DNA from: an uncultured Cardiobacterium sp.
GTDB taxonomy: Bacteria > Pseudomonadota > Gammaproteobacteria > Cardiobacteriales > Cardiobacteriaceae
DNA length: 46,129 nucleotides
Direction: 5' to 3'
NCBI RefSeq assembly: GCF_938028825.1
Contig: NZ_CALIZP010000046.1
Span: 1 to 46,129, forward strand
A program made the translations under genes and the position numbers. Shown here piece after piece: positions 40,161 to 46,129 of this stretch (the stretch's first letter is position 1; the number at the start of each line of letters is the position of its first letter). The notes under the pieces were generated by a model. It had not been told where the DNA came from, searched no databases, and worked only from the letters and a program-made list of their open reading frames with translations.

Positions 40161-40643
40161 ATGGCAGAACCCAACATCCTCCTCACCCGCATCGATAACC
40201 GTCTCATCCACGGCCAGGTCGGCATGACCTGGACCAACTGGCTCGGCGCCAACCTCGTCCTCGTCGCTGACGACGAAACCGCCGCCGACCCCGTGCAGCA
40301 GAACCTGATGGAAATGGCGATTGCCGGCAACGTCGGCGCCCGTTTCTTCACCCTGCAAAAAACCATCGATGTCATCCACAAAGCCGCATCGCACCAGAAA
40401 ATCTTCCTCGTCGTGCGCACCCCGCAGAACGCGCTCACCCTCATCAAGGGCGGCGTGCCCATCAAAGCCATCAACGTCGGCAACCTGCACTATGCCGAAG
40501 GGAAAAAACAAATCGCCAAAGTCATCAGCGTCACCGAAGACGACATCCAAACCTTCCGCGAACTTGAAGCGCTCGGCATCCCCTGCACTGCGCAAGGCAC
40601 ACCGGAAGACGCGAAAAAACCCATCCTCAGCCTCATCGACTAA
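40161..40643 (+). CDS. agaV: PTS mannose-family EIIB, GalNAc/galactosamine type
   Basis: A 160-residue cytoplasmic phosphocarrier. The phosphorylation His17 lies in RIDNRLIHGQVGMTW. It takes phosphate from EIIA and gives it to incoming sugar through IIC/IID. AAAGGA precedes the ATG. IIB, IIC and IID follow each other within a few bases, forming one unit. Specificity is inferred from agaS and kbaZ; mannose-family EIIBs for GalNAc, mannose and sorbose are alike. Confidence 0.88.
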   Translation: MAEPNILLTRIDNRLIHGQVGMTWTNWLGANLVLVADDETAADPVQQNLMEMAIAGNVGARFFTLQKTIDVIHKAASHQKIFLVVRTPQNALTLIKGGVPIKAINVGNLHYAEGKKQIAKVISVTEDDIQTFRELEALGIPCTAQGTPEDAKKPILSLID

Positions 40644-40655
40644 CAGGAAAACACC

Positions 40656-41444
40656 ATGGAAACCCTATCCGACATCACCCTTATCCAGGCGCTCATGGTT
40701 GCCCTCTTCGCGGGCATCGCGGGCATCGATCTCTTCAACGTCCTCACCCATATCCACCGCCCCATCATCGCCGGCCCCATCGTCGGCATCCTCATGGGCG
40801 ATCCGCAGGCCGGGCTCGTCGCCGGTGCCTCCTTCGAGCTCATGTGGATGGGCCTTGTGCCGCTGGCCGGTGCGCAGCCGCCGAACGTCGTCATGGGCGG
40901 CATCATCGGCACCGCCTTCGTCATCGCGACAGGCAAAACCGCACAAGAGGCCATCGTCGTCGCCATCCCCTTCGCCCTCTTTGTGCAAGTCTGCATTACC
41001 TTCCTCTTCACCGCCTTCTCGCCGCTGATGAAGAAAGCCGATCACTACGCCGACACCCTCAACTACGGCGGCATCGCCAAGCTGAACTACCTCGGCATGA
41101 CCATCCTCTTCCTCTTCTACTCCATCGTCACCTTCCTTGTCGTCTATCTCGGCGCCGCCCAGGCCGCGAAATACGTGGCATTCGTGCCGAAATGGATCAC
41201 CGAAGGCCTCGGCATGGCCGGCGGCCTGATGCCCGCCATCGGCTTCGGCATCCTGCTGAACATCATGCTGCGCAAAGAATACGTCGCCTACTACATCCTC
41301 GGCTTCGTCCTCGCCGCCTACCTCGAACAGCCGCTGCTTGCCATCGCGCTGATTGGCGTTGTCTTCGCGCTCATCGAATACTTCCTGCGTGACAACATCG
41401 CGCAGCAAAAACCCGCCCAACCCCAAGAAGAAGAAGGAATCTAA
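40656..41444 (+). CDS. agaW: PTS mannose-family EIIC
   Basis: A 262-residue integral membrane subunit with about seven hydrophobic helices. Family marks include GIAGIDLFNVLTHIHRP, the PIVGILMGDPQAGLVAGAS segment and the LMWMGLVPLAGAQPPN segment. With IID it forms the sugar channel. It begins 12 nt after IIB and ends 2 nt before IID. The symbol follows the GalNAc nomenclature and is inferred from context. Confidence 0.88.
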   Translation: METLSDITLIQALMVALFAGIAGIDLFNVLTHIHRPIIAGPIVGILMGDPQAGLVAGASFELMWMGLVPLAGAQPPNVVMGGIIGTAFVIATGKTAQEAIVVAIPFALFVQVCITFLFTAFSPLMKKADHYADTLNYGGIAKLNYLGMTILFLFYSIVTFLVVYLGAAQAAKYVAFVPKWITEGLGMAGGLMPAIGFGILLNIMLRKEYVAYYILGFVLAAYLEQPLLAIALIGVVFALIEYFLRDNIAQQKPAQPQEEEGI

Positions 41445-41446
41445 CC

Positions 41447-42391
41447 ATGACTACCGAAACCCGCGACACCTATCAGGACCAAAGCGCCAATAAAGTCATC
41501 ACTGGCCGCGACCTCAGCATCATGGCGTGGCGCTCGCTCTTCCTGCAAGCCTCCTTCAACTACGAAAGGATGCAGGCGAACGGCTGGCTCTACACCATCC
41601 TGCCCGCGCTACGCAAAATCCACAAAAACCCGGACGACCTGCGCGCCTCCATGCGGATGCACCTCGAATTCTTCAACACCCACCCCTTCCTCGTGACCTT
41701 CATCTCCGGCCTCGTCGTCTCGATGGAAGAAGCGAAAGAAAACATCTCGACCATCCGCGCCATCAAAGTCTCCACCATGGGACCGGGCGGCGGTATCGGT
41801 GACGCTGTCTTCTGGCTGACCCTACTCTCCATCTGCGGCGGCGTCGGCGCCTCCTTCTCGCTCAGCGGCTCATGGCTGGGGCCGATCTTCTTCCTCGCCC
41901 TCTTCAACGTCGTCCACTTCGCGCTGCGCTTTGGTCTGGCCAACTACGGCTACAAAATGGGCGTCTCGGCAATCGCCAACCTCAAAGAACAGACACGCAA
42001 AATCAGCCATGCCGCCTCTATCGTCGGCCTGACCGTCATCGGCGCGATGACGGCGAGCTACGTCAAGCTCGAATCCGGTCTGCAACTTGTGCGCCACGTT
42101 GAAGGCGTAGAAAAACCTTTCGTGTACAGTCTGCAAAAAGACCTGATCGACCCGATCATGCCGAAACTGCTGCCGCTCTTGTGGACCATGTTCATCCTGT
42201 GGCGCATTAAAAAAGGCACCTCGACCCTGCGCCTCGTCCTCTGGACCATCGTCTTCGGCCTCGTCTGCGTCGGCCTGCCGGTACTGGTCAAACAGCTCTT
42301 CGGCGTAGATATCATTGATGCGAACATCCTTGCCGAACGCATGGGAATCGTCGTAAAAGAAGCAACAGAAGCGGCTGCGGCCGTGCAATAG
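41447..42391 (+). CDS. agaE: PTS mannose-family EIID
   Basis: A 314-residue subunit. The N-terminal half is cytoplasmic (WRSLFLQASFNYERMQANGW), followed by the STMGPGGGIGDAVFWL motif near residue 110 and C-terminal membrane helices. These are signatures of ManZ/AgaE-type IID, which pairs with IIC. The following genes would normally be IIA (agaF), but a reversed toxin-antitoxin module sits between. Confidence 0.9.
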   Translation: MTTETRDTYQDQSANKVITGRDLSIMAWRSLFLQASFNYERMQANGWLYTILPALRKIHKNPDDLRASMRMHLEFFNTHPFLVTFISGLVVSMEEAKENISTIRAIKVSTMGPGGGIGDAVFWLTLLSICGGVGASFSLSGSWLGPIFFLALFNVVHFALRFGLANYGYKMGVSAIANLKEQTRKISHAASIVGLTVIGAMTASYVKLESGLQLVRHVEGVEKPFVYSLQKDLIDPIMPKLLPLLWTMFILWRIKKGTSTLRLVLWTIVFGLVCVGLPVLVKQLFGVDIIDANILAERMGIVVKEATEAAAAVQ

Positions 42392-42410
42392 CGGCCGGGC
42401 GGCAGAAAAA

Positions 42411-42440
42411 AAGCCCCACCCCCTAAATGGGATGGGGCTT
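42411..42440 (-). terminator. Hairpin between agaE and the toxin gene
   Basis: Arms AAGCCCCACCCC (42411-42422) and GGGATGGGGCTT (42429-42440) pair with one mismatch. On the minus strand a run of seven Ts follows (42404-42412 region), so it best serves the toxin-antitoxin transcript, but the stem could also stop agaE transcripts. Confidence 0.65.
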
Positions 42441-42447
42441 GCCAAAA

Positions 42448-42473
42448 GCCGCCAGGCGGGACAACCACGCGGT
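42448..42473. repeat. 26-bp direct repeat, left copy, flanking the toxin-antitoxin module
   Basis: GCCGCCAGGCGGGACAACCA continued by CGCGGT. It matches 43074-43099 at 23 of 26 positions. It abuts the toxin stop codon. Confidence 0.8.
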
Positions 42474-42744
42474 CTAGCCGATGCCCAGCTCACTATGACT
42501 ACCAAGGCGCACCAGCTCGATGGCATGCTCACCACGACGATACAGCAGCACCAAATCCGGCTTGACGTGACAATCCCGCAGGCCTCGCAAATCACCGCTC
42601 AACGCGTGGTCGCGGTAGCGTTCGGGCAATGGCTGACGCTGACACAGCGGTATGCAGCACCTCCGCCCATTCCGGTGTAATCAGCTGCAAATAATGGCTC
42701 CGGATATCGCGCTTGCACTGGTTTGACACACTGATCTTTTTCAT
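42474..42744 (-). pseudogene. YafQ-family mRNA interferase toxin, frameshifted
   Basis: Reading from ATG at 42744 (overlapping the antitoxin stop as ATGA) gives MKKISVSNQCKRDIRSHYLQ and LITPEWAEVLH, then leaves the family frame near 42640-42655 and stops early. Another frame continues with PLPERYRDHALSGDL, RGLRDCHVKPDLVLLYRR and RLGSHSELGIG to the TAG at 42474. The shifted part keeps the family's catalytic His/Asp/His set (DHAL, DCHVKPD, GSHSEL). The span is 271 nt, one base more than 90 codons, so a single inserted base explains it. Toxin activity should be lost unless the shift is a sequencing error or is bypassed. Confidence 0.85.
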
Positions 42745-43031
42745 GAATGCCGGTCTTCATGCAAATCACGCATCATCTCGGCGAAATCCTCATACGTCGT
42801 AACCCTGCCCGCCCGTACATCGGCCACCGCCTGCATCGTCACGGGATTTTGCTCATAAGCGATAGCCTCCGGCATAAAATCTGTTTCCAGCGGCACCTTG
42901 CGGGTCGCTGCCACCTGCCGCAAAAACAGGCCTATCGCCTCTGCCGGGGTCAAACCATAACCGGCGAACACCTCCGCCGCCTGATGATGGATGCCGTCAT
43001 CTACCTGAATACTGATATGCGCCGTGCTCAT
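42741..43031 (-). CDS. dinJ: RelB/DinJ-family antitoxin
   Basis: A 96-residue protein. The N-terminal ribbon-helix-helix AHISIQVDDGIHHQAAEVF, then GLTPAEAIGLFLRQVA, is the DinJ/RelB pattern; the C-terminal half is an acidic helix that would wrap the toxin. It binds DNA as a dimer and autoregulates. GAGAG precedes the ATG at 43031. It is intact, while its toxin partner is frameshifted. The pair lies antiparallel to the sugar operon between 26-bp repeats. Confidence 0.87.
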   Translation of the reverse strand: MSTAHISIQVDDGIHHQAAEVFAGYGLTPAEAIGLFLRQVAATRKVPLETDFMPEAIAYEQNPVTMQAVADVRAGRVTTYEDFAEMMRDLHEDRHS

Positions 43032-43073
43032 AACATCTCTCTTCTTATTAACCATGACACGTATTGTAAAATT

Positions 43074-43099
43074 GCCGCCAAGCGAGTCAACCACGCGGT
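43074..43099. repeat. 26-bp direct repeat, right copy
   Basis: GCCGCCAAGCGAGTCAACCA continued by CGCGGT; 23 of 26 identical to 42448-42473. It lies about 57 nt before the agaF start and shares the CGCCAAGCG word with the 27-bp array. Confidence 0.8.
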
Positions 43100-43155
43100 T
43101 TCCCGCTTGCAGCCCCTATAAATTACCATTCACATCACACACATAAGGACACCCC

Positions 43156-43593
43156 ATGCCCCTCGCCATCATCATCACCGGACACGGCCATTTCGCCGAC
43201 GGCATGAAGAGCGCGCTCGAACTCATCAGCGGGCCGCAGAAAGACCTGTACGCCGTGAATTTCGCCGAGGGCGACACTCCCGAAGCGCTCAGTGAGAAAC
43301 TGGCAAAAACCGTAAAACTGTATGACAATAACGGCGTGGTCATCTTCTGCGACATCATTGGCGGCGCGCCTTTCCGGCAAGCCGCATTGCTGACCCGCGA
43401 GCGGGCCAACAGCGAAGTCGTATATGGCACCACACTGCATATGCTCGTCGAAGCCGTCCTCGAAAGAAGCGGCTGCGACGATGCACGACAACTGGTGGCA
43501 CAACTGCTCCCCGCAGCACGCGAAGGCATCGGCAGCCTCGGCAGCCACAGCAAACGCCCGCCACCACCCGACCCGACAGAAGAAGGATTGTAA
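43156..43593 (+). CDS. agaF: PTS mannose-family EIIA
   Basis: A 145-residue phosphocarrier. The phosphorylation site His10 lies in IIITGHGHFADGMKSAL, and CDIIGGAPFRQAALL near residue 78 is a family mark. It receives phosphate from HPr and passes it to IIB. AAGGA precedes the ATG. It is cut off from IID by the toxin-antitoxin cassette and probably needs its own promoter; a TATAAA lies at 43117-43122, without a good -35. HPr starts 2 nt after its stop. Confidence 0.88.
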   Translation: MPLAIIITGHGHFADGMKSALELISGPQKDLYAVNFAEGDTPEALSEKLAKTVKLYDNNGVVIFCDIIGGAPFRQAALLTRERANSEVVYGTTLHMLVEAVLERSGCDDARQLVAQLLPAAREGIGSLGSHSKRPPPPDPTEEGL

Positions 43594-43595
43594 CC

Positions 43596-43856
43596 ATGCA
43601 AGAAAAAACCCTCACCCTCAACAACCCCTCTGGTCTGCACGCCCGCCCCGCCAAAGACTTCGTCCAGCAAGCCAAAGGCTTTGAGGCCAGCGTCACCATC
43701 ATCAAGGACGGCAACGAATACAACGGCAAATCCCTGATGAAACTGCTGCAAGCGGGTCTCAGCAAAGGCGACGAACTCACCCTGCGCACCGACGGCACCG
43801 ACGAAGCCGACGCACTCGCCAAACTCGCCGACTACATCACCAACCTCGCAGAATAA
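43596..43856 (+). CDS. ptsH: HPr phosphocarrier
   Basis: An 86-residue HPr with active-site His15 in SGLHARPAK and Ser46 in NGKSLMKLL. It relays phosphate from enzyme I to EIIA. It is embedded in the sugar locus with enzyme I, which suggests either the cell's only general PTS or a dedicated copy. A GC hairpin without T-run (43867-43888) separates it from ptsI and may adjust relative expression or RNA stability. Confidence 0.95.
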   Translation: MQEKTLTLNNPSGLHARPAKDFVQQAKGFEASVTIIKDGNEYNGKSLMKLLQAGLSKGDELTLRTDGTDEADALAKLADYITNLAE

Positions 43857-43866
43857 CCCCCCGATG

Positions 43867-43888
43867 CGCCGCAGCCCCCGCTGCGGCG
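43867..43888 (+). promoter_or_regulatory. Intercistronic hairpin between ptsH and ptsI
   Basis: CGCCGCAG and CTGCGGCG pair perfectly around CCCCCG. With no T-run, it is more likely an RNA-stabilising or processing stem than a terminator. Confidence 0.5.
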
Positions 43889-43922
43889 TATTGCCATCAC
43901 CCCCACCACAGAGGAGCCAACC

Positions 43923-45641
43923 ATGAAAGCCTACGAAGGACTCGCCGCCTCCCCCGGCATCGCCATCGGCCAAGCCTGGATCTTCCGCCCGCAGACCCCG
44001 AACATCGACACCCGCACCATCGGCGAAGACGAAGTCAAAAACGAATACCGCGCCTTCCGCAACGCCCAGGCCAAAGTGGATGCGCACCTCGAAGGCCTCT
44101 ACAACCGCGTCCTCGAAAAACAGGGCGAACACGAAGCCGCCATCTTCGAAAGCCACCGCGAACTGCTCGCCGACGAAGAACTCGACAAGGACATCCAGGC
44201 GCTGATTCGCGACGAACGCAAGACCGCGACCGCCGCCGTCAAAGAATACTTGGACCAGGTCGCCACCACCATGCGCAACCTCGAAGACGAATACCTGCGC
44301 GAACGCGCCGCCGAATTCGAAGATCTGCAAAACAACCTCCTCCTCGCCCTGAACGGCCTGCCCTTTGCCTCGCTGGCAAGCGCCCCGCCGGACAGCATCA
44401 TCTTTGCCGAAGATCTCACCCCCTCCGAAACCGCGCAGCTTGACCCCGACAAAGTGCGCGGTTTCGTCCTCGAACACGGCGGGCTCACCAGCCACGTTGC
44501 CATCCTCGCGCGCAACCTCGGCATGCCGGCTGTGATGGGCATGCGCAGCATCATGGACGAAGTCGCGAGCGGCGTTACCGCCCTGCTTGACGGCGACACC
44601 GGCCACCTCGTCCTTGACCCGAACGAACAGACGCGCAAAATCTACACCGATAAAAAGGTCCACCAGGACGCGCAAAAAGCCGAATACGCCAAACTGCGCG
44701 GCAAACCGGCCGCCACCCTTGACGGCAAAACCTTCGCTCTTTACAGCAACATCGGCTCACCAAACGACCTGCACCTCATCGACGAAAACGGCAGCGAAGG
44801 CATCGGCCTCTTCCGCAGCGAATTCCTCTTCATGGAAAGCAAACAGGCACCGAGCGAAGACCAGCAATACGCCATCTACCGCAAAGTCGCCGAACACATG
44901 AAAGGCAAGACCGTCATCCTGCGCTTGCTTGACATCGGCGGCGACAAACCGCTCTCCTACCTCAACTTCCCCAAAGAAGAAAACCCCTTCCTCGGCTGGC
45001 GCGGCGTCCGCCTCTACAAAGACAACCCCGAAGTCTTTTTGAGCCAAATCCGCGCCGCCATCCGCGCCGCCGCCTACGGCGACCTGTGGGTGATGATCCC
45101 GATGGTCATCAGCCTGGACGAACTGCGCTGGGTCAAACAGCAAATCGCCGAACAATCCGTCAAACTCGAAGCCGAAGGGCGCAACCACAACCCGCACCTC
45201 AAAGTCGGTATCATGATCGAAACCCCGGCCTCGGCGCTCATCGCCGAACAACTCGCAAAAGAAGCCGCATTTTTCAGCATCGGCACCAACGACCTTACCC
45301 AATATACCTTGGCCGTTGATCGCGGCAACACCAAAATCAGCGACCTCTACGACGGACTGCATCCGGCCGTATTGCGCCTGATGAAATTGACCTGCGACGC
45401 CGCCCACAAAACAGGCATTGACGTCGGCATCTGCGGCGAAATGGGCGGCCAGCTCGAAGCCACCCCGCTCCTCGTCGGTATGGGATTCAACGAAATCTCC
45501 ATCAGCGGCAAAATGCTGCCGGCGGTCAAGTACGCCATCAGCAAACTCAAATACGACGAATGCCGCACCCTGCTTGACAAAGCCATTGCCGCCAACGACC
45601 CGGAAGCGGTACGCAAACTGCTGCAAAGCGTCAAACACTGA
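43923..45641 (+). CDS. ptsI: PTS enzyme I
   Basis: A 572-residue PEP-protein phosphotransferase. The phosphohistidine His191 lies in GGLTSHVAILARNLGMPA, the PEP-binding GLFRSEFLF near residue 296, and the catalytic Cys in GICGEMGGQ near residue 503. It takes phosphate from PEP and gives it to HPr. It is the last gene of the locus and ends at a strong terminator. Full length, all key residues present. Confidence 0.96.
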   Translation: MKAYEGLAASPGIAIGQAWIFRPQTPNIDTRTIGEDEVKNEYRAFRNAQAKVDAHLEGLYNRVLEKQGEHEAAIFESHRELLADEELDKDIQALIRDERKTATAAVKEYLDQVATTMRNLEDEYLRERAAEFEDLQNNLLLALNGLPFASLASAPPDSIIFAEDLTPSETAQLDPDKVRGFVLEHGGLTSHVAILARNLGMPAVMGMRSIMDEVASGVTALLDGDTGHLVLDPNEQTRKIYTDKKVHQDAQKAEYAKLRGKPAATLDGKTFALYSNIGSPNDLHLIDENGSEGIGLFRSEFLFMESKQAPSEDQQYAIYRKVAEHMKGKTVILRLLDIGGDKPLSYLNFPKEENPFLGWRGVRLYKDNPEVFLSQIRAAIRAAAYGDLWVMIPMVISLDELRWVKQQIAEQSVKLEAEGRNHNPHLKVGIMIETPASALIAEQLAKEAAFFSIGTNDLTQYTLAVDRGNTKISDLYDGLHPAVLRLMKLTCDAAHKTGIDVGICGEMGGQLEATPLLVGMGFNEISISGKMLPAVKYAISKLKYDECRTLLDKAIAANDPEAVRKLLQSVKH

Positions 45642-45666
45642 TCCGCCTGCTAAACAGGCAGCAAAC

Positions 45667-45694
45667 AAAAAAGCGGGCTTCGGCCCGCTTTTTT
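45667..45694 (+). terminator. Strong terminator after ptsI
   Basis: A perfect 12-bp stem (45667-45678, 45683-45694) with a TTCG tetraloop and six Ts. It works in both directions by sequence. Confidence 0.93.
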
Positions 45695-45753
45695 CGTGGC
45701 TCGCCCTGCCATGCTTCATGATTGATTGCTATTGTCACGATTCACCACCTAGC

Positions 45754-45956
45754 GGTGTTCTAAAAAGTATGCTGACCGGGTTGTTGGTAAACAGAAACTA
45801 AAAAGGCAACGGGCAGATGCGTTATAGTCGTTTCAAACGGGAATGAGACAAGGCGGCGAGCCAAAGACAGTACAGCGAGGCTCGCCAACAACATATCATT
45901 TCTAGTTGAAACGACTATATATCGTGTCTGTGAAAATACAACCAACACTCTGTTGC
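45754..45956. repeat. Duplicated sequence, copy 1 (interrupted)
   Basis: GGTGTTCTAAAAAGTATGCT and what follows, through CAGATGCGTTA, matches 46022 onward. The match resumes at 45921 (GTGTCTGTGAAAATACAA). Between them sits the miniature element 45823-45919. No protein-coding content is seen. Confidence 0.8.
45823..45919. mobile_element. 97-bp Correia-like miniature element (MITE)
   Basis: Perfect 14-bp terminal inverted repeats TATAGTCGTTTCAA (45823-45836) and TTGAAACGACTATA (45906-45919) enclose an ACAAGGCGGCGAG... AAGACAGTACA core. Inside lies an 8-bp inverted repeat, GGCGAGCC (45855-45862) and GGCTCGCC (45879-45886). The architecture and core words closely resemble Neisseria Correia/nemis elements (TATAGTG ends, ACAAGGCGACGAAGCCGCAGACAGTACA-type core). 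It has no coding capacity and would depend on a transposase elsewhere. Confidence 0.85.
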
Positions 45957-46021
45957 CCCCGGTTGCCATAGGCAGAGTTAAAGAAAAATGGCACCAAACG
46001 CGACCGCAAGCGAAATTGGGT

Positions 46022-46129
46022 GGTGTCCTAAAAAGTATGCTGACACTGGTGTCGGTAAACAGAAACTAAAAAGACAACGGGCAGATGCGTTATGTTGTGT
46101 CTGTGAAAATACAATTAACACTCTGTTGC
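46022..46129. repeat. Duplicated sequence, copy 2 (uninterrupted, runs off the window)
   Basis: The same sequence as copy 1 without the miniature element. Where copy 1 is occupied, this copy reads GCGTTATGTTGTGTCTGTG. It may be the end of an insertion sequence or a long dispersed repeat; the edge of the window prevents a decision. Between the copies, 45957-46021 shows nothing recognisable. Confidence 0.75.

Noticed and set aside
42432..42680. An 82-residue plus-strand ORF after agaE
   Set aside because: It is the antisense shadow of the frameshifted yafQ toxin.

Overview
The window looks like the chromosome of a GC-rich gammaproteobacterium, most plausibly from the Cardiobacterium group. That assignment is inferred from gene order, protein character and the repeat families; no database search was possible. 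No rRNA, tRNA or CRISPR array was seen. Most of the window is ordinary housekeeping DNA. The unusual part is the accessory right third (about 31-46 kb), where repeats and small cassettes interrupt operons.

Layout. 1-1.7 kb: the 3' part of an M23 murein peptidase with a proline-rich 54-bp tandem repeat, then an ApeP/FabZ-like hotdog dehydratase. 1.7-3.7 kb: a periplasmic histidine acid phosphatase and a DUF1877 protein, both minus strand. 3.7-12.8 kb: one long minus-strand fatty-acid/cell-cycle operon, yceD-rpmF-plsX-fabH-fabD-fabG-acpP-fabF-mltG-tmk-holB-pilZ. It is highly compact, with five ATGA overlaps, and pabC is missing from its usual place. 12.8-17.3 kb: a Tat-exported serine hydrolase of the class A beta-lactamase fold, then on the plus strand two paralogous membrane proteins (the second frameshifted) coupled to a FadD-type acyl-CoA ligase. 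17.4-21.1 kb: recN, nadK and cca. 21.1-25.6 kb: an unknown anchored protein, agmatinase, a lipoprotein, a 4'-phosphopantetheinyl transferase, and a gluconate kinase/permease pair. 25.7-27.7 kb: a ketosynthase/ketoreductase pair resembling aryl-polyene enzymes. With the dehydratase at 1.2 kb and the PPTase at 23 kb, it may be part of a dispersed polyene pathway. 27.9-31.2 kb: csrA, a shrunken PanC-like protein, a tiny acidic protein, folK and pcnB. 31.3-35.0 kb: an LPS/glycan operon with a GT32-like transferase, a tandem two-domain GT2 transferase and an O-antigen-ligase-like protein. The two GT2 domains are joined by a linker carrying an 11-bp C tract, a candidate phase-variation switch.

35.4-45.6 kb is an amino-sugar (GalNAc/galactosamine-type) utilisation locus: a DeoR regulator, KbaZ/GatZ, AgaS, mannose-family PTS IIB, IIC, IID and IIA, and the locus's own HPr and enzyme I. 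Together these form a complete phosphorelay from PEP to sugar. The locus is broken up by a secreted Sel1-repeat protein behind a 27-bp tandem array, a DUF559 nuclease gene flanked by about 140-bp direct repeats, and a reversed DinJ/YafQ toxin-antitoxin module between 26-bp direct repeats. The toxin gene is frameshifted and absent from simple ORF calls. The window ends in non-coding repeats containing a 97-bp Correia-like miniature element nested inside one copy of a longer duplicated sequence; the second copy acts as an almost unoccupied site.
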